DNA from: Verrucomicrobiaceae bacterium
Lineage (GTDB): Bacteria; Verrucomicrobiota; Verrucomicrobiia; Verrucomicrobiales; Verrucomicrobiaceae
NCBI GenBank assembly: GCA_016795375.1
Contig: JAEUHJ010000045.1
Span: 53,922-117,921, forward strand
Direction of reading: 5' to 3'
DNA length: 64,000 nt
Shown here: positions 31,686 to 40,346 of the stretch, in pieces
Layout of the letters: each line of letters starts with the position of its first letter
How positions within the stretch are numbered: position 1 is the first letter of the stretch
Position numbers and translations under genes: made by a program
Notes under the pieces: model-generated
Told to the model about the DNA's origin: nothing
What the model saw: the letters and a program-made list of their open reading frames with translations, nothing else
The model's database searches: none

Positions 31686-34430
31686 CTATACCTTGAACAC
31701 TTTCATCACTTCGTCACCGAGATGATTGATGACCTTCACTGCGATGCGGCCTTTCTTGGGCTTGTCGAAGGGACGCGAAGTGTCGCGGTTCAGGGTGGCC
31801 CACGCATCGGCATCAATCTCTGCTTTCAGCGTGGTCTTGAGTGAGTTGTAGGGGTCATTGGCACCAAGGAAATAGGCATGGCGCACGAAGAAGCTCTCTT
31901 CGTTGTAGTCGGTATCAATGAACCAGCACGCGATGCCGTCTGCGCCATCGCTGCGGACTTCGCCGGTGTTGGGGTGGAACACGTCAACGCCGTTCACCTT
32001 GACACGGATTCTGCCGTCTTTCTCCGGCAGGATGGTGATGTCAGGTTCACCGAAGATGACGAACAAGTTGCCCTTGCCGGTGTTCTTGAGGTCATCGGAC
32101 ATGTGAAGATCCGCGTTCATGCGGGCCTTCAACACGGGGATTCTGCCCAGCTTGTTGAACTCAGTAGTGTGCGCCTCGAAGTTAAAGGCGCAGGCTATCA
32201 GGACATCAAAGTCTGCATCCCCTGCTTCTCGTGCGGCAAGCACGAGGTCTTGGCGTTGCACTGTTCCGAATTCAGGGCCGATGAAGATGGCGGCGCGTTT
32301 TTCGGTGTCCCCTTCCATGTATCGTCCTTCACCACAAACCAGTTCGCCGGGCCAAGGCACAAGAGCGGTAAAGACGATCTTGTCCTCCTTGTGGGCCTGC
32401 TGCACGCCAGCGGCTTTCAAGTTCTCCATAACCATCTGCGGGAAGGACTGCTTTGCACCATATTCAGCTTCGCCTTCCTTCAGGGTGTCAATCAGTTCAT
32501 CGTCTTCATCAACGCCAAGCACGCGATGCGGCGAGAGGCTTTCGACAGTGAATGGCCCGGCCACGCGCACCTTCTTTTTGTCTTCGTAGGGCTTGTCGTA
32601 GAGGTATTCGAATTCGGCTTTGGCAGCAATGGATGAATCAATCTCCTTCTGGCGAGCAATTCGAGCCTGCCACCAATCGGCGTGCAGCTTCTTCGCCGCG
32701 TCCGGCCATTTAGAATCGGCCTCGCGTGGAAGCTCCCACTCCTGCCAGGTCTGCTTGAGTGCAGCGTTTAGCTTCTCACGCAACGGCTCCAACTTCGCCT
32801 GCCAGTGCTCCCAGATGACATCAATCTCCGCGTTGTTGGCAATGGATTTGAGGGTGATATGCGGCACGCGCTCATAAACGAAGCCGTGGCGAATATTCCC
32901 CTGCACCGGCTGCGAACTCGGCGCGGTGCGGGTGATTTCTGCTTCCTTGAGCTGGCCCTCGCGTGAATCGGCCAGTAGGTAAAAGGGATAACGTGCGCCC
33001 ATGATGCGGGCACGAGCCAGTGCCAGCGCCACGCGAGAGGTGTCAATCGTGATCCAGCGGCGGCCCCATTGCTCGGCGACGGTGGCGGTAGTGCCGGAAC
33101 CGCAAGTCGGGTCGAGCACGAGGTCGCCGGGGTCAGTGGCCATTAGCAGGCAGCGTTGGATGACCTTGGTAGAAGTCTGCACGACGTAAACTTTTGGGTC
33201 GGCGTACCCGGATACGATTGTGTCGTCCCAGGAATTGGAGAACGTCACGACTGGATAATCGTCCGCGTATCGCCTATATCGAAGGCGCTGCCCGATCCCG
33301 ATCAATCGTCCTGACATCGCGAGTCGAGGCATTCCTGCTCGGGATGCTTTCCAATGAGTGTTGGGCGGAAGGCTGAATGCTTGGCCCTGATACGAGAACG
33401 GATAAGTCCCGGCTTCACTTGCCCCTTGGGAACTCATGTCTCCCGCCATAAAGCGCGGGTCTTTATGCTTAGCAACTTCCCGAAGCTCGTCGGTGCCTGT
33501 GTATTGCGTTTCAAGGAGAGCGGTGCCTTTCTCAGCGAGAGGCTGTCTGTATTTCAAGCGCGAGATGTCCTTCGCATACCAAAGCGCGTAGTCGTAAATA
33601 TTTTCCAGGAAATTGGAGCCGGTTCCCGAGGTCTTTTTGAATGCGATGGAAGACACCAGGTTCGTTTCCCCGAACACCTCATCCATAACAGCCCGCACGC
33701 GATGGACATTTTCATCGCCGATCTGCACGAAAATGGAGCCGGAATCGGTGAGGAGGTCGCGGGCGACGGTCAGGCGGTCACGCAGGTAGGTGAGATAGCT
33801 GTGGATGCCGTCGCGCCAGGTGTCGCGGAAAGCTTTAACCTGCTCGGGCTCGCGGGTGATGTGGTCGGTCTTGCCGTCCTTAACGTCGCGGCTGGTAGTG
33901 GACCACTGGAAGTTGCTGTTGAACTTGATGCCGTAAGGCGGGTCGAAGTAGATGCACTGCACGCGTCCGCGCAGCCCCTCGCGCTCGGCAAGGCTTGCCA
34001 TGACCTGCAAGGAATCGCCGAGAATCATGCGATTGCTCCAGTTCTGATCGTGCTGGTAGAACTCTGTTTTGTCCGCTCCCTTGGGAATGCCATTGAAGTC
34101 GGCGAACAGGTCAGGAGTAAGCAGCCCTTCATCATGCTGGCGCTCTTTTGTCTCGCGAAGAAGATCGTCAATCAACGCCTTCGGGTGAACCTTTTCCTGA
34201 ATGTAAAGCGGCGGAGCGTGAACCACTAGGTCGCTCCAGTCCTGCTCATCCTTGCCACGCCAGACAAGCTGCGGGTCAAGGTCCGTGTTGCGGGGATAGC
34301 GAATCTGCTTCGGATTCTGCTGTTCAGCGTGAAGCACGGATTGGAACTCCGCAGTCGGGATGTTCTTCCGCTTCGCCTCATCGTGAACGAGGGTTTCTAC
34401 GGTCTTTTTTGCGGTCGCTTTTTTCGCCAT
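31686..34430 (-). CDS. mod: Type III restriction-modification DNA methyltransferase (Mod)
   Basis: A 914-residue beta-class N6-adenine methyltransferase. Catalytic motif IV DPPYG is at 163-167, preceding the SAM-binding motif I 'LDPTCGSGTTATVAEQWG' at 439-456, the order typical of Type III Mod. The C-terminal 400 residues include target-recognition and Res-interaction regions. It is longer than classic Mod (about 650) but like the large Type III relatives. It starts 1 bp after the res stop codon. The unusual gene order is res, mod, helicase. It methylates an unknown asymmetric sequence and supplies specificity to Res. Confidence 0.9.
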   Translation of the reverse strand: MAKKATAKKTVETLVHDEAKRKNIPTAEFQSVLHAEQQNPKQIRYPRNTDLDPQLVWRGKDEQDWSDLVVHAPPLYIQEKVHPKALIDDLLRETKERQHDEGLLTPDLFADFNGIPKGADKTEFYQHDQNWSNRMILGDSLQVMASLAEREGLRGRVQCIYFDPPYGIKFNSNFQWSTTSRDVKDGKTDHITREPEQVKAFRDTWRDGIHSYLTYLRDRLTVARDLLTDSGSIFVQIGDENVHRVRAVMDEVFGETNLVSSIAFKKTSGTGSNFLENIYDYALWYAKDISRLKYRQPLAEKGTALLETQYTGTDELREVAKHKDPRFMAGDMSSQGASEAGTYPFSYQGQAFSLPPNTHWKASRAGMPRLAMSGRLIGIGQRLRYRRYADDYPVVTFSNSWDDTIVSGYADPKVYVVQTSTKVIQRCLLMATDPGDLVLDPTCGSGTTATVAEQWGRRWITIDTSRVALALARARIMGARYPFYLLADSREGQLKEAEITRTAPSSQPVQGNIRHGFVYERVPHITLKSIANNAEIDVIWEHWQAKLEPLREKLNAALKQTWQEWELPREADSKWPDAAKKLHADWWQARIARQKEIDSSIAAKAEFEYLYDKPYEDKKKVRVAGPFTVESLSPHRVLGVDEDDELIDTLKEGEAEYGAKQSFPQMVMENLKAAGVQQAHKEDKIVFTALVPWPGELVCGEGRYMEGDTEKRAAIFIGPEFGTVQRQDLVLAAREAGDADFDVLIACAFNFEAHTTEFNKLGRIPVLKARMNADLHMSDDLKNTGKGNLFVIFGEPDITILPEKDGRIRVKVNGVDVFHPNTGEVRSDGADGIACWFIDTDYNEESFFVRHAYFLGANDPYNSLKTTLKAEIDADAWATLNRDTSRPFDKPKKGRIAVKVINHLGDEVMKVFKV

Positions 34431-34431
34431 G

Positions 34432-37400
34432 TCAATTTTCTCCGGTCGTGGACGTGTCGGAGACCGTCACGATCATGTTGTTAAAGTTTGCTGCGACTTT
34501 CGCCGCGAAGTCGGACTCGATCTGGAAGACTTCGGTGAATTCGGCGAATGCCCAGCGCCCAAAGGTCTTGAGATGATTCACGCCGGGAATCCAGTAAGTC
34601 TCCATCGTGCTCTTCTTCTCCTTGGCGTCTTCGCGGCGGTAGCCTTTGATTTCAACGACAAGGCGCAGAAGGTCGTCGGGACCGTGTCCGTCATCCACCA
34701 TGACAATGAAATCCGGAAGATATTTTCGCGTGGTGGAACCCATGCGGTAGGGCACTTCAAGGCCGAGATTGTGATTTTTGACGTAAGCACGCACTTTGGG
34801 GTGCGCCTCTGCCACGCGGCAGAACTCCGCTTCCCAATCGCTGTCGAGCACTACCCAATTGATGTGACAATGGTTGGAGCTGGTTTCCCAGCGATCGGGT
34901 TTGGAAGTGTTGAACCGGACGTGCTTGGTGGAGCCTTCGGGATTGTAGGGGTCAAGCAGCGCCTTGATGGGACGCTCGCCGACGAATGCTCTGGTGATGC
35001 CTGCGGTGATGCGATTGCAGGCCATGTCTGCCAACTCCTGATACATGAGCAGGCCGGGGTAGGTGTCGCCTTTGCATACAACGCAGGTATCGAGCCATTG
35101 CTTGGCAATGCGCTTGAGCTGCCCGAACAGATGGAGCTTCGGCTCCTCTCCGGGGTCCCGCCATTTGGTGTAAAGCAAGCGCTGGGTGACGTGGAAAAGC
35201 AGCGTGGATGGCCGCATGTCTCCCAAGTGTTTGAGGCTCATGTCGGCGGATTCGCCGATGATGCCGGAATTCTTGGTGATGGACGGGCCGACGATTTCCG
35301 GGCTGAGTTCAAGGATGGAATCCTCCGTGAATTCCGCTGTCAGGCGTTCCTCTGGAAGTTCCACACGGTAGCCTTCGACACGAGGGAAACGGATTTCCAA
35401 AGCGTCGCGCTCTGGACGGACGGCCTTCACTTGGATGGTTTCGCGTGGGGGCTGTGGCGTGGAAATGACCGGCTTGGCCGTGAAGTCGAACGGAATACCG
35501 AAGACATCCGCGTACTCCACATTGAAGAGTCCTTCCTCGTTCAAGTCGTAGGACTGGCGGCGAAGTGCTCGCCCGATGACCTGCTCACAGAGAAGCTGAG
35601 TGCCAAAGGCACGAATGCCGAGAACGTGAGTGACGGTGTTGGCATCCCAGCCTTCGGTGAGCATGGAAACGGAAACCACGCAGCGGATGGAACCGCCAAG
35701 CTGGCCGTGTTTACCGACGGTGTTCATGACCTCGCGGAGCAATTCCTGGTCCGTGATGCTCTCCGCCTTGCGCTGGTCGCCCGTGCGCTCGGTAATCTCG
35801 CGGCGGAAGCGGTCTATTTCATCCGCTGCCATGCTGCGGAAATTGGCATCAAGGGCGTCGCCCGCTTCAAGCTGCTCACTGTCAATGAGCAGCGTGTTAG
35901 GACGTGGGAGCGGGTTGCCGGTCGTCTCATCGAAGTTGCGGAACAAGGCAAGGCGTCCGTTTTCAAGTGTGGTCGTGCCGTCCTCGTTCGTTCGGTGAAA
36001 GCCGCTGACGAAATCGTAAACGAGTTTGGAAATGGCGGTGTTCTGACAGACGATGATGAAGCACGGCGGGACACGGATGCCGTTGTCCTGCCAGAGTTTG
36101 AACGTCTTCTCGTAATGGCCGTAGAGGGCTTGCAGTGCGGTTTGAAGGCGGGTGGGCAGCTTGAGAGGGTCAAGCTCCTCAGACGTGCCACGACCCTTCT
36201 TCGGCATGTCCTTCCGAATGTTCTCCCAGAGGTTGCGGAACATCGGCATCTCATCGCCTGGAATGTTTTCCGCAACGGGAACGCGGGGCAGCTTCACGAT
36301 GCCGCATTCAATTGCGTCCATCAGCGAAAAGTCGCTCATGGTCCACGGGAACAAAGTGCCCTCGGCGTAGCCGGAACCGCTGAGAAAGAACGGAGTCGCG
36401 GACAAGTCAAAGACTCGTGAGATTCCAAGTTTGCGGTTCACGGCTTCAAGACCGGAAATCCAAAGGCGGGCAGCCTCTCTGTTTTTCTCAGCTTCTTTTT
36501 TCTCTTCGCCCTTCAGCTCCTCGTCATCCTCTTCCTGTGGCTTCTCACGGTAGCAGTGATGCGCTTCGTCATTGAGCACGAGGATATTTTTGAGTCCCAT
36601 CAAATCGGGCATCACTCGCTGGAGCATCTGTCCTTCAGTCTCCAGCGTGTTCAGGTCTTCACCGTTCTTGCCTTTGAGCAGGGAGCGCCCGCCTGCTGAA
36701 ATCTCGATGCGCTCACGCAGTTTGAATGCGTGATAATTCGTGATGACAATCTTGGCCCGGTTCACGTCTTCGAGCATGTCGCCCGGCACCAGCTCGCGGC
36801 TGGCATAATAGCTGTCGGGGTCGTTGGGCTGGAGAACGCGCAAGCGGTCTTTGATGGTCAGTCCAGGGGCACAAATCAGGAAGCCGCGTGAGAAAGTCTT
36901 GCTCGTCGGTCGTCTGGCCGCGTTGATGGTTTGCCATGCAATCAGCATCGCCATCACCGTCGTTTTTCCTGCGCCTGTGGCGAGTTTCAGCGCAAGGCGC
37001 ATGAGTTCCGGGTTGGCGTCCTTGTTCGCTGCGGCAAGGTGGTCGAGAATGGCTTTGCCGCTTTTGGAATGTGGAGCCACTTCGGTCAACCAGATGGCGA
37101 CTTCAACGGCCTCAACTTGGCAGAAGAACGGGCGAACGCCGCTGAAATTGTGATGCCGCCAGTGCTGGAGCAGTCTGGCGGTTTCTGGTGTCACCTGCCA
37201 CTGGCTCGGCTCTGGCAACAGACGCCATGCATCGACATGGTTTCGGACCTGGTTGATGATGGACGTAGCGTCGTATTGCTGCTGTTTTGTAGAGAGTCCC
37301 TTTCCTTCGTCGAAGACAATTTCCTGCTGAGCGGCCACGCGCTTGCGCTTCTTCGGCTTCGGAATCGGTGTGATGAACTCGGCCCGGCGGCGGTTCTCGA

Positions 37401-37503
37401 TGATTTTCTGCGTGGGTTGCCCAGATTCGTCCAGCTCCCAATGCTTCTGCGGGCGCTCGTATGGCGAATTGAGGATTGGTCGCTCGAAAAATGGATTGGA
37501 CAT
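34432..37503 (-). CDS. res: Type III restriction enzyme Res subunit
   Basis: A 1023-residue SF2 helicase-nuclease. Walker A 'ATGAGKTTVM' is near 175, the DEAH box 'VLNDEAHHCY' near 312, 'DLSATPFF' (motif III), and 'EQVIGRALRRQSYD' (motif VI). The C-terminal endonuclease has 'KYLPDFIVMV...LLRLVVEIKGY', a complete PD-(D/E)XK core. With Mod it translocates or diffuses along DNA and cuts between inversely oriented unmethylated sites. Start chosen at ATG 37503 with AGGA upstream; an in-frame TTG at 37509 adds two residues. It is the first gene of the three-gene leftward operon and diverges from the XerC-like gene. Confidence 0.92.
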   Translation of the reverse strand: MSNPFFERPILNSPYERPQKHWELDESGQPTQKIIENRRRAEFITPIPKPKKRKRVAAQQEIVFDEGKGLSTKQQQYDATSIINQVRNHVDAWRLLPEPSQWQVTPETARLLQHWRHHNFSGVRPFFCQVEAVEVAIWLTEVAPHSKSGKAILDHLAAANKDANPELMRLALKLATGAGKTTVMAMLIAWQTINAARRPTSKTFSRGFLICAPGLTIKDRLRVLQPNDPDSYYASRELVPGDMLEDVNRAKIVITNYHAFKLRERIEISAGGRSLLKGKNGEDLNTLETEGQMLQRVMPDLMGLKNILVLNDEAHHCYREKPQEEDDEELKGEEKKEAEKNREAARLWISGLEAVNRKLGISRVFDLSATPFFLSGSGYAEGTLFPWTMSDFSLMDAIECGIVKLPRVPVAENIPGDEMPMFRNLWENIRKDMPKKGRGTSEELDPLKLPTRLQTALQALYGHYEKTFKLWQDNGIRVPPCFIIVCQNTAISKLVYDFVSGFHRTNEDGTTTLENGRLALFRNFDETTGNPLPRPNTLLIDSEQLEAGDALDANFRSMAADEIDRFRREITERTGDQRKAESITDQELLREVMNTVGKHGQLGGSIRCVVSVSMLTEGWDANTVTHVLGIRAFGTQLLCEQVIGRALRRQSYDLNEEGLFNVEYADVFGIPFDFTAKPVISTPQPPRETIQVKAVRPERDALEIRFPRVEGYRVELPEERLTAEFTEDSILELSPEIVGPSITKNSGIIGESADMSLKHLGDMRPSTLLFHVTQRLLYTKWRDPGEEPKLHLFGQLKRIAKQWLDTCVVCKGDTYPGLLMYQELADMACNRITAGITRAFVGERPIKALLDPYNPEGSTKHVRFNTSKPDRWETSSNHCHINWVVLDSDWEAEFCRVAEAHPKVRAYVKNHNLGLEVPYRMGSTTRKYLPDFIVMVDDGHGPDDLLRLVVEIKGYRREDAKEKKSTMETYWIPGVNHLKTFGRWAFAEFTEVFQIESDFAAKVAANFNNMIVTVSDTSTTGEN

Positions 37504-37707
37504 GTGCAATTCCTGGTCTCGTGTCTGCGGTTGTTCAATTTGCCAAAGGGCGCGATCTGCTGCGCCGCATGGACAAGCCGTTCATCCGTTTTACAAAAAA
37601 ATTCAGCCAAGTATAGAGATTACGGTCTTTTTGTGCATCTGCTGATGCAAAATGGCAACATTGGCGACAATGAGACGCCCGCGCAACAGAAGTTCCGTCT
37701 GTGGTAT

Positions 37708-37725
37708 TGATAATGTATTTTATCA
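37708..37725. promoter_or_regulatory. TGATAA/TTATCA inverted repeat in res-xer divergent promoter region
   Basis: TGATAA (37708-37713) and TTATCA (37720-37725) form an inverted repeat in a sharply AT-rich patch within the 253-bp gap between the divergent res operon and the recombinase gene. It is a candidate operator or overlapping promoter site. Confidence 0.4.
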
Positions 37726-37756
37726 TTACTAGAATGGGTCGGGCAGGAGGGACGTG

Positions 37757-38728
37757 ATGGGAACGGAGATTTTGAGGCCAGAGGTGGCGAGTAGCGAGCG
37801 CCGGTTGACGGCGAGTGAGTTCCAGGGGCTTGCGGAAATTCCGCCAGAGGTCGAGTGGTTTGCGAACATCGAGAATGCAAACACGCGGAGAGCGTACAGG
37901 AATGACGTTGAGGAGTTCATGCGGTTTGCAGGAATTTTGAAGCCAGACGAGTTCAGGATGGTGCGCCGGTCGCATTTGATTGCTTGGCGAAAGCAGCTTG
38001 AGGGTCGCGCACTCCAGGCCGCGACGGTTCGACGGAAACTCTCTGCTGTGGCATCTCTGTTCGACTACCTGTGCGAGAACAATGCAGTGCCGTTCAATCC
38101 CGCCGATGGTGTGAAGCGGCCAAATCAGGGAGCGAATGAGGGAAAATCTCCCGCACTGGGAGACGCGCAGGCAAAAGCGATTCTGGGAGCACCAGACGTT
38201 TCAACTCTGAAGGGTCTGCGTGATCGTGCGATACTGAGCACTCTGCTTTATCACGGCCTGAGGCGTGCTGAGGTGTGTTCTCTGAATGTCATGGACATCC
38301 AGGCAAGGCGCGGGGTGATGCACTTCGTGGTAAAGGGAAAGGGTGGCAGGATTCGCTTCGTGCCGGTGCATCCCCATAGTCTTCAATGCATCACCGAATA
38401 CCTTGAACTGGCAGGGCACGGCGATGTTCCGGGGGAAGCTTTGTTTCGGCCAGTCAGGAATGCCAAGGGCAGTTTGGAAAAAGCGCTCACTGGTCATGCG
38501 ATTTACAAGGACGTGGTGAGGAAGTATGCGCGTCAGCTTGGCTTCACGCCCTCTTCGATTTGTGTCCATGGACTTCGGGCAACGGCTGCAACGAACGCCT
38601 TGGATCATGAGGCCGACATCGCGAAGGTTCAGGAGTGGCTTGGACATGCCAGCATCGCAACTACAAGGCTGTACGACAGGCGAATGATGAAGCCAGAGGA
38701 TTCGCCGACCTTCAAAGTCAGCTATTGA
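37757..38728 (+). CDS. XerC/D-like tyrosine recombinase
   Basis: A 323-residue recombinase. An N-terminal SAM-like core-binding domain ('NTRRAYRNDVEEFMRFAG', residues about 40-57) precedes a catalytic domain with R in 'LYHGLRRAEV', K in 'VKGKGGRIR', 'HGLRATAA', 'WLGHASIATT' and the nucleophile Tyr in 'TRLYDRR'. An AGGAGG ribosome site is 6 bp before ATG 37757. It differs clearly from the element integrase at 40165-41268. A second recombinase beside the Type III operon suggests a formerly independent cassette or a resolvase for element multimers. Confidence 0.88.
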   Translation: MGTEILRPEVASSERRLTASEFQGLAEIPPEVEWFANIENANTRRAYRNDVEEFMRFAGILKPDEFRMVRRSHLIAWRKQLEGRALQAATVRRKLSAVASLFDYLCENNAVPFNPADGVKRPNQGANEGKSPALGDAQAKAILGAPDVSTLKGLRDRAILSTLLYHGLRRAEVCSLNVMDIQARRGVMHFVVKGKGGRIRFVPVHPHSLQCITEYLELAGHGDVPGEALFRPVRNAKGSLEKALTGHAIYKDVVRKYARQLGFTPSSICVHGLRATAATNALDHEADIAKVQEWLGHASIATTRLYDRRMMKPEDSPTFKVSY

Positions 38729-39207
38729 AGCACCTTGCGCCGGGCCTTCTTGCGACGGCTCTTCCGTTTGCCTTCCAGAAGCGAATCCAGGTAGGCGACA
38801 ACCTCCGGCTCGCGAAACTTCTTCGAGTCAGTCCACACCTTGTTGGGAATCGGCAAGCTGAAAAATTCTCGGAGATCCTCATCCTGTCCCGCCGGTTGCT
38901 CGTGGACCTTGCCCCTTATGGCGGTGAGAACAGCGGTGAGATGCAAGATGATGAGATTGACGAAAACACGTTCTTCGAGCGTTACGGGTTTTGCGTCCAG
39001 TTTTGGCTCCTCGCTCAAAACACGCAGGAGGCTTGGCTTTTCAAAGACCTGCTGCCAAATCGAGCGGTGATGCTCGGTGATGTTAAGGAGATTGGAAATC
39101 CGGCGGATTCTTGTGTCGAGAAGGAACGAGCGCCCGGTGAAAAACAAGCCGGCAACGATACCAGTGGTCTGCAACAGGTTGAACCAGTTGGACCCGAACC
39201 ACTCCAC
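38722..39207 (-). CDS. Membrane protein of unknown function
   Basis: About 161 residues. One N-terminal transmembrane segment ('FNLLQTTGIVAGLFFTG') is followed by a conserved-looking 'DTRIRRISNLLNITEHHRSI' and a C-terminal Arg/Lys-rich tail. Similar short membrane proteins beginning 'SNWFNLLQT' occur next to defence genes in many genomes, as I recall. The start is uncertain: GTG 39207 has GGGGA five bases upstream; GTG 39219 and longer forms are possible. Its 3' end overlaps the recombinase gene by 7 bp on the opposite strand. Its putative ribosome site lies in the terminator hairpin of the preceding gene. Confidence 0.6.
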   Translation of the reverse strand: MEWFGSNWFNLLQTTGIVAGLFFTGRSFLLDTRIRRISNLLNITEHHRSIWQQVFEKPSLLRVLSEEPKLDAKPVTLEERVFVNLIILHLTAVLTAIRGKVHEQPAGQDEDLREFFSLPIPNKVWTDSKKFREPEVVAYLDSLLEGKRKSRRKKARRKVLQ

Positions 39208-39247
39208 AAAAATCCCCACACTCCGCTTGTAACAGGGTGTGGGGATT
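39202..39247 (-). terminator. Intrinsic terminator of the 83-residue gene, overlapping the next gene's ribosome site
   Basis: On the minus strand an 11-bp perfect stem AATCCCCACAC/GTGTGGGGATT (39237-39247 and 39211-39221) is followed by TTTTTG. This is a textbook rho-independent terminator 19 bp after the stop at 39266. The 3' arm contains the GGGGA that would serve as Shine-Dalgarno for the downstream membrane-protein gene. Confidence 0.75.
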
Positions 39248-39265
39248 AAAGCAAGAGGGGTGGCT

Positions 39266-39517
39266 TCAACTGAGGCGAGCAATGTCGCCTTTGGCGCGAA
39301 GGAGCAAGTCACGCGGAACGCGAATCACTCTTTCCTCAGGTGCGCAGCCCGCAGATGGCGGAAGCGCCGGAATGGCTGCCGTCGTGATGTCTTGTCCGAT
39401 AATGGCGAAATCGCCTCCTTCAAGTTCGAGGATGTCAGGGCAACCTGACGAACTCGACGACTGTCTCCCGCCCTCGTGAGGATCGGGGCCGATGCGGCGC
39501 TTGACGATGATGTTCAT
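39266..39517 (-). CDS. Small conserved protein of unknown function
   Basis: An 83-residue protein starting at ATG 39517. It contains 'GCPDILELEGGDFAIIGQDI' and ends 'ERVIRVPRDLLLRAKGDIA'. This recalls a family of small proteins from actinobacterial and plasmid genomes, often beside XRE regulators, whose role is unknown. It diverges from an XRE gene across a palindromic operator and is followed by a strong terminator, so it is a self-contained, regulated unit. The longer in-frame extension upstream would run through the operator and is rejected. Confidence 0.65.
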   Translation of the reverse strand: MNIIVKRRIGPDPHEGGRQSSSSSGCPDILELEGGDFAIIGQDITTAAIPALPPSAGCAPEERVIRVPRDLLLRAKGDIARLS

Positions 39518-39529
39518 AGCAGTGGGATG

Positions 39530-39567
39530 TGTTCGGAAAACGGAACATTTGTTCCGAATACCGAACA
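39530..39567. promoter_or_regulatory. Nested palindromic operator for the XRE regulator
   Basis: A perfect inner palindrome CGGAACA-TT-TGTTCCG at 39541-39556 is flanked by an outer inverted pair TGTTCGG (39530-39536) and CCGAACA (39561-39567). All four half-sites share the core GTTCSG or its complement. It lies between the divergent 83-residue gene and the XRE gene, as expected for an autoregulatory switch. Confidence 0.7.
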
Positions 39568-39621
39568 TTGTTCTGATTTCGGAACTGGCGCAAGCTGAAT
39601 CTGGTATATTTCAGCGGGCGA

Positions 39622-39897
39622 ATGCCCCGCTCTGCGAAGAACGCCATTGGTCCCCAACTTGCGAAGCACCGCTCTGATTTGGAAATGTCTCAGGCGGAGT
39701 TTGCGGGCTTGTGCCAACGCGCGGGGTGGGATGTTTCGCGGGAGACGCTAGCCAAGATCGAATCTGGAATTCGTTGTGTGACGGACCTTGAGTTGCTGGA
39801 AATCGCCAGTGCCCTGAATATTCCTGTGCCTGCCCTCTTCTCTTCAACCGAGCGGCATCTCTTCACCAGAAAAAGCCAACCTGCGAAGCACCGCTAA
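39622..39897 (+). CDS. XRE-family transcriptional regulator
   Basis: A 91-residue protein made almost entirely of an HTH_XRE domain ('LAKHRSDLEMSQAEFAGLCQ', 'SRETLAKIESGIRCVTDLEL', 'LEIASALNIPVPALF'). It should bind the adjacent nested palindrome. Its stop codon overlaps the start of the excisionase-like gene (TAATG), so the two are co-translated. It is the likely controller of element excision and of the divergent small gene. Confidence 0.85.
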   Translation: MPRSAKNAIGPQLAKHRSDLEMSQAEFAGLCQRAGWDVSRETLAKIESGIRCVTDLELLEIASALNIPVPALFSSTERHLFTRKSQPAKHR

Positions 39898-40346
39898 TGG
39901 ACCAAGTGACATACACGCCCGCTGAGTTCGCCAAGGTTTTTGGCAAGGAGAGGACGTGGGCATACCGGCAGCTCTACGCTGGCAAGGTGCAGGCAATCAC
40001 GGAGTTGGGAAGGACGCTGATCCCGAAGAAGGAAGTGGACCGGCTTTTGGCTGAAGCGGGTCGCTACTTGGGAGCAAAAGCGAAGGTGAAGAAAATTCCA
40101 GCCATTGAGGCACAGAAGGAAACTCGCCACCAGTCAGAGGGCGGGCAAAAATGGGCGAAAGCCCTCACGCAGCGAAAGAAACGCGAGTCGCCGCAGCAAG
40201 CGAGTGCTCGTTCCGCAAATGACCGTAAACCTTCATCGCAAGAGCGCCCCCGTCCTTGTGACCAAGCCACTTCGAGACAGTCGGTATATCGACGCCTGAC
40301 TCAATGCAAATCGTCGCGAAATAATGGCGCAAGTCGTGATGAGTGA
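39897..40346 (+). CDS. Excisionase-like HTH protein (C-terminus overlaps integrase gene)
   Basis: A 149-residue frame. Residues 1-60 form a MerR/excisionase-type winged helix ('YTPAEFAKVFGKERTWAYRQ', 'LYAGKVQAITELGRTLIPKK'). The last about 60 residues are basic and low-complexity and lie antisense to the 3' end of the integrase gene (overlap 40165-40346), so the stop may not be the original one. Position beside the integrase and translational coupling to XRE fit a recombination directionality factor. Confidence 0.65.
   Translation: MDQVTYTPAEFAKVFGKERTWAYRQLYAGKVQAITELGRTLIPKKEVDRLLAEAGRYLGAKAKVKKIPAIEAQKETRHQSEGGQKWAKALTQRKKRESPQQASARSANDRKPSSQERPRPCDQATSRQSVYRRLTQCKSSRNNGASRDE

Noticed and set aside
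33354..34229. 291-codon rightward frame opposite mod
   Set aside because: It shadows the Mod catalytic region (DPPY), which is clearly the real gene.
34429..36420. 663-codon rightward frame opposite res
   Set aside because: It is antisense to conserved helicase motifs of the Type III Res gene and has no recognisable domain.
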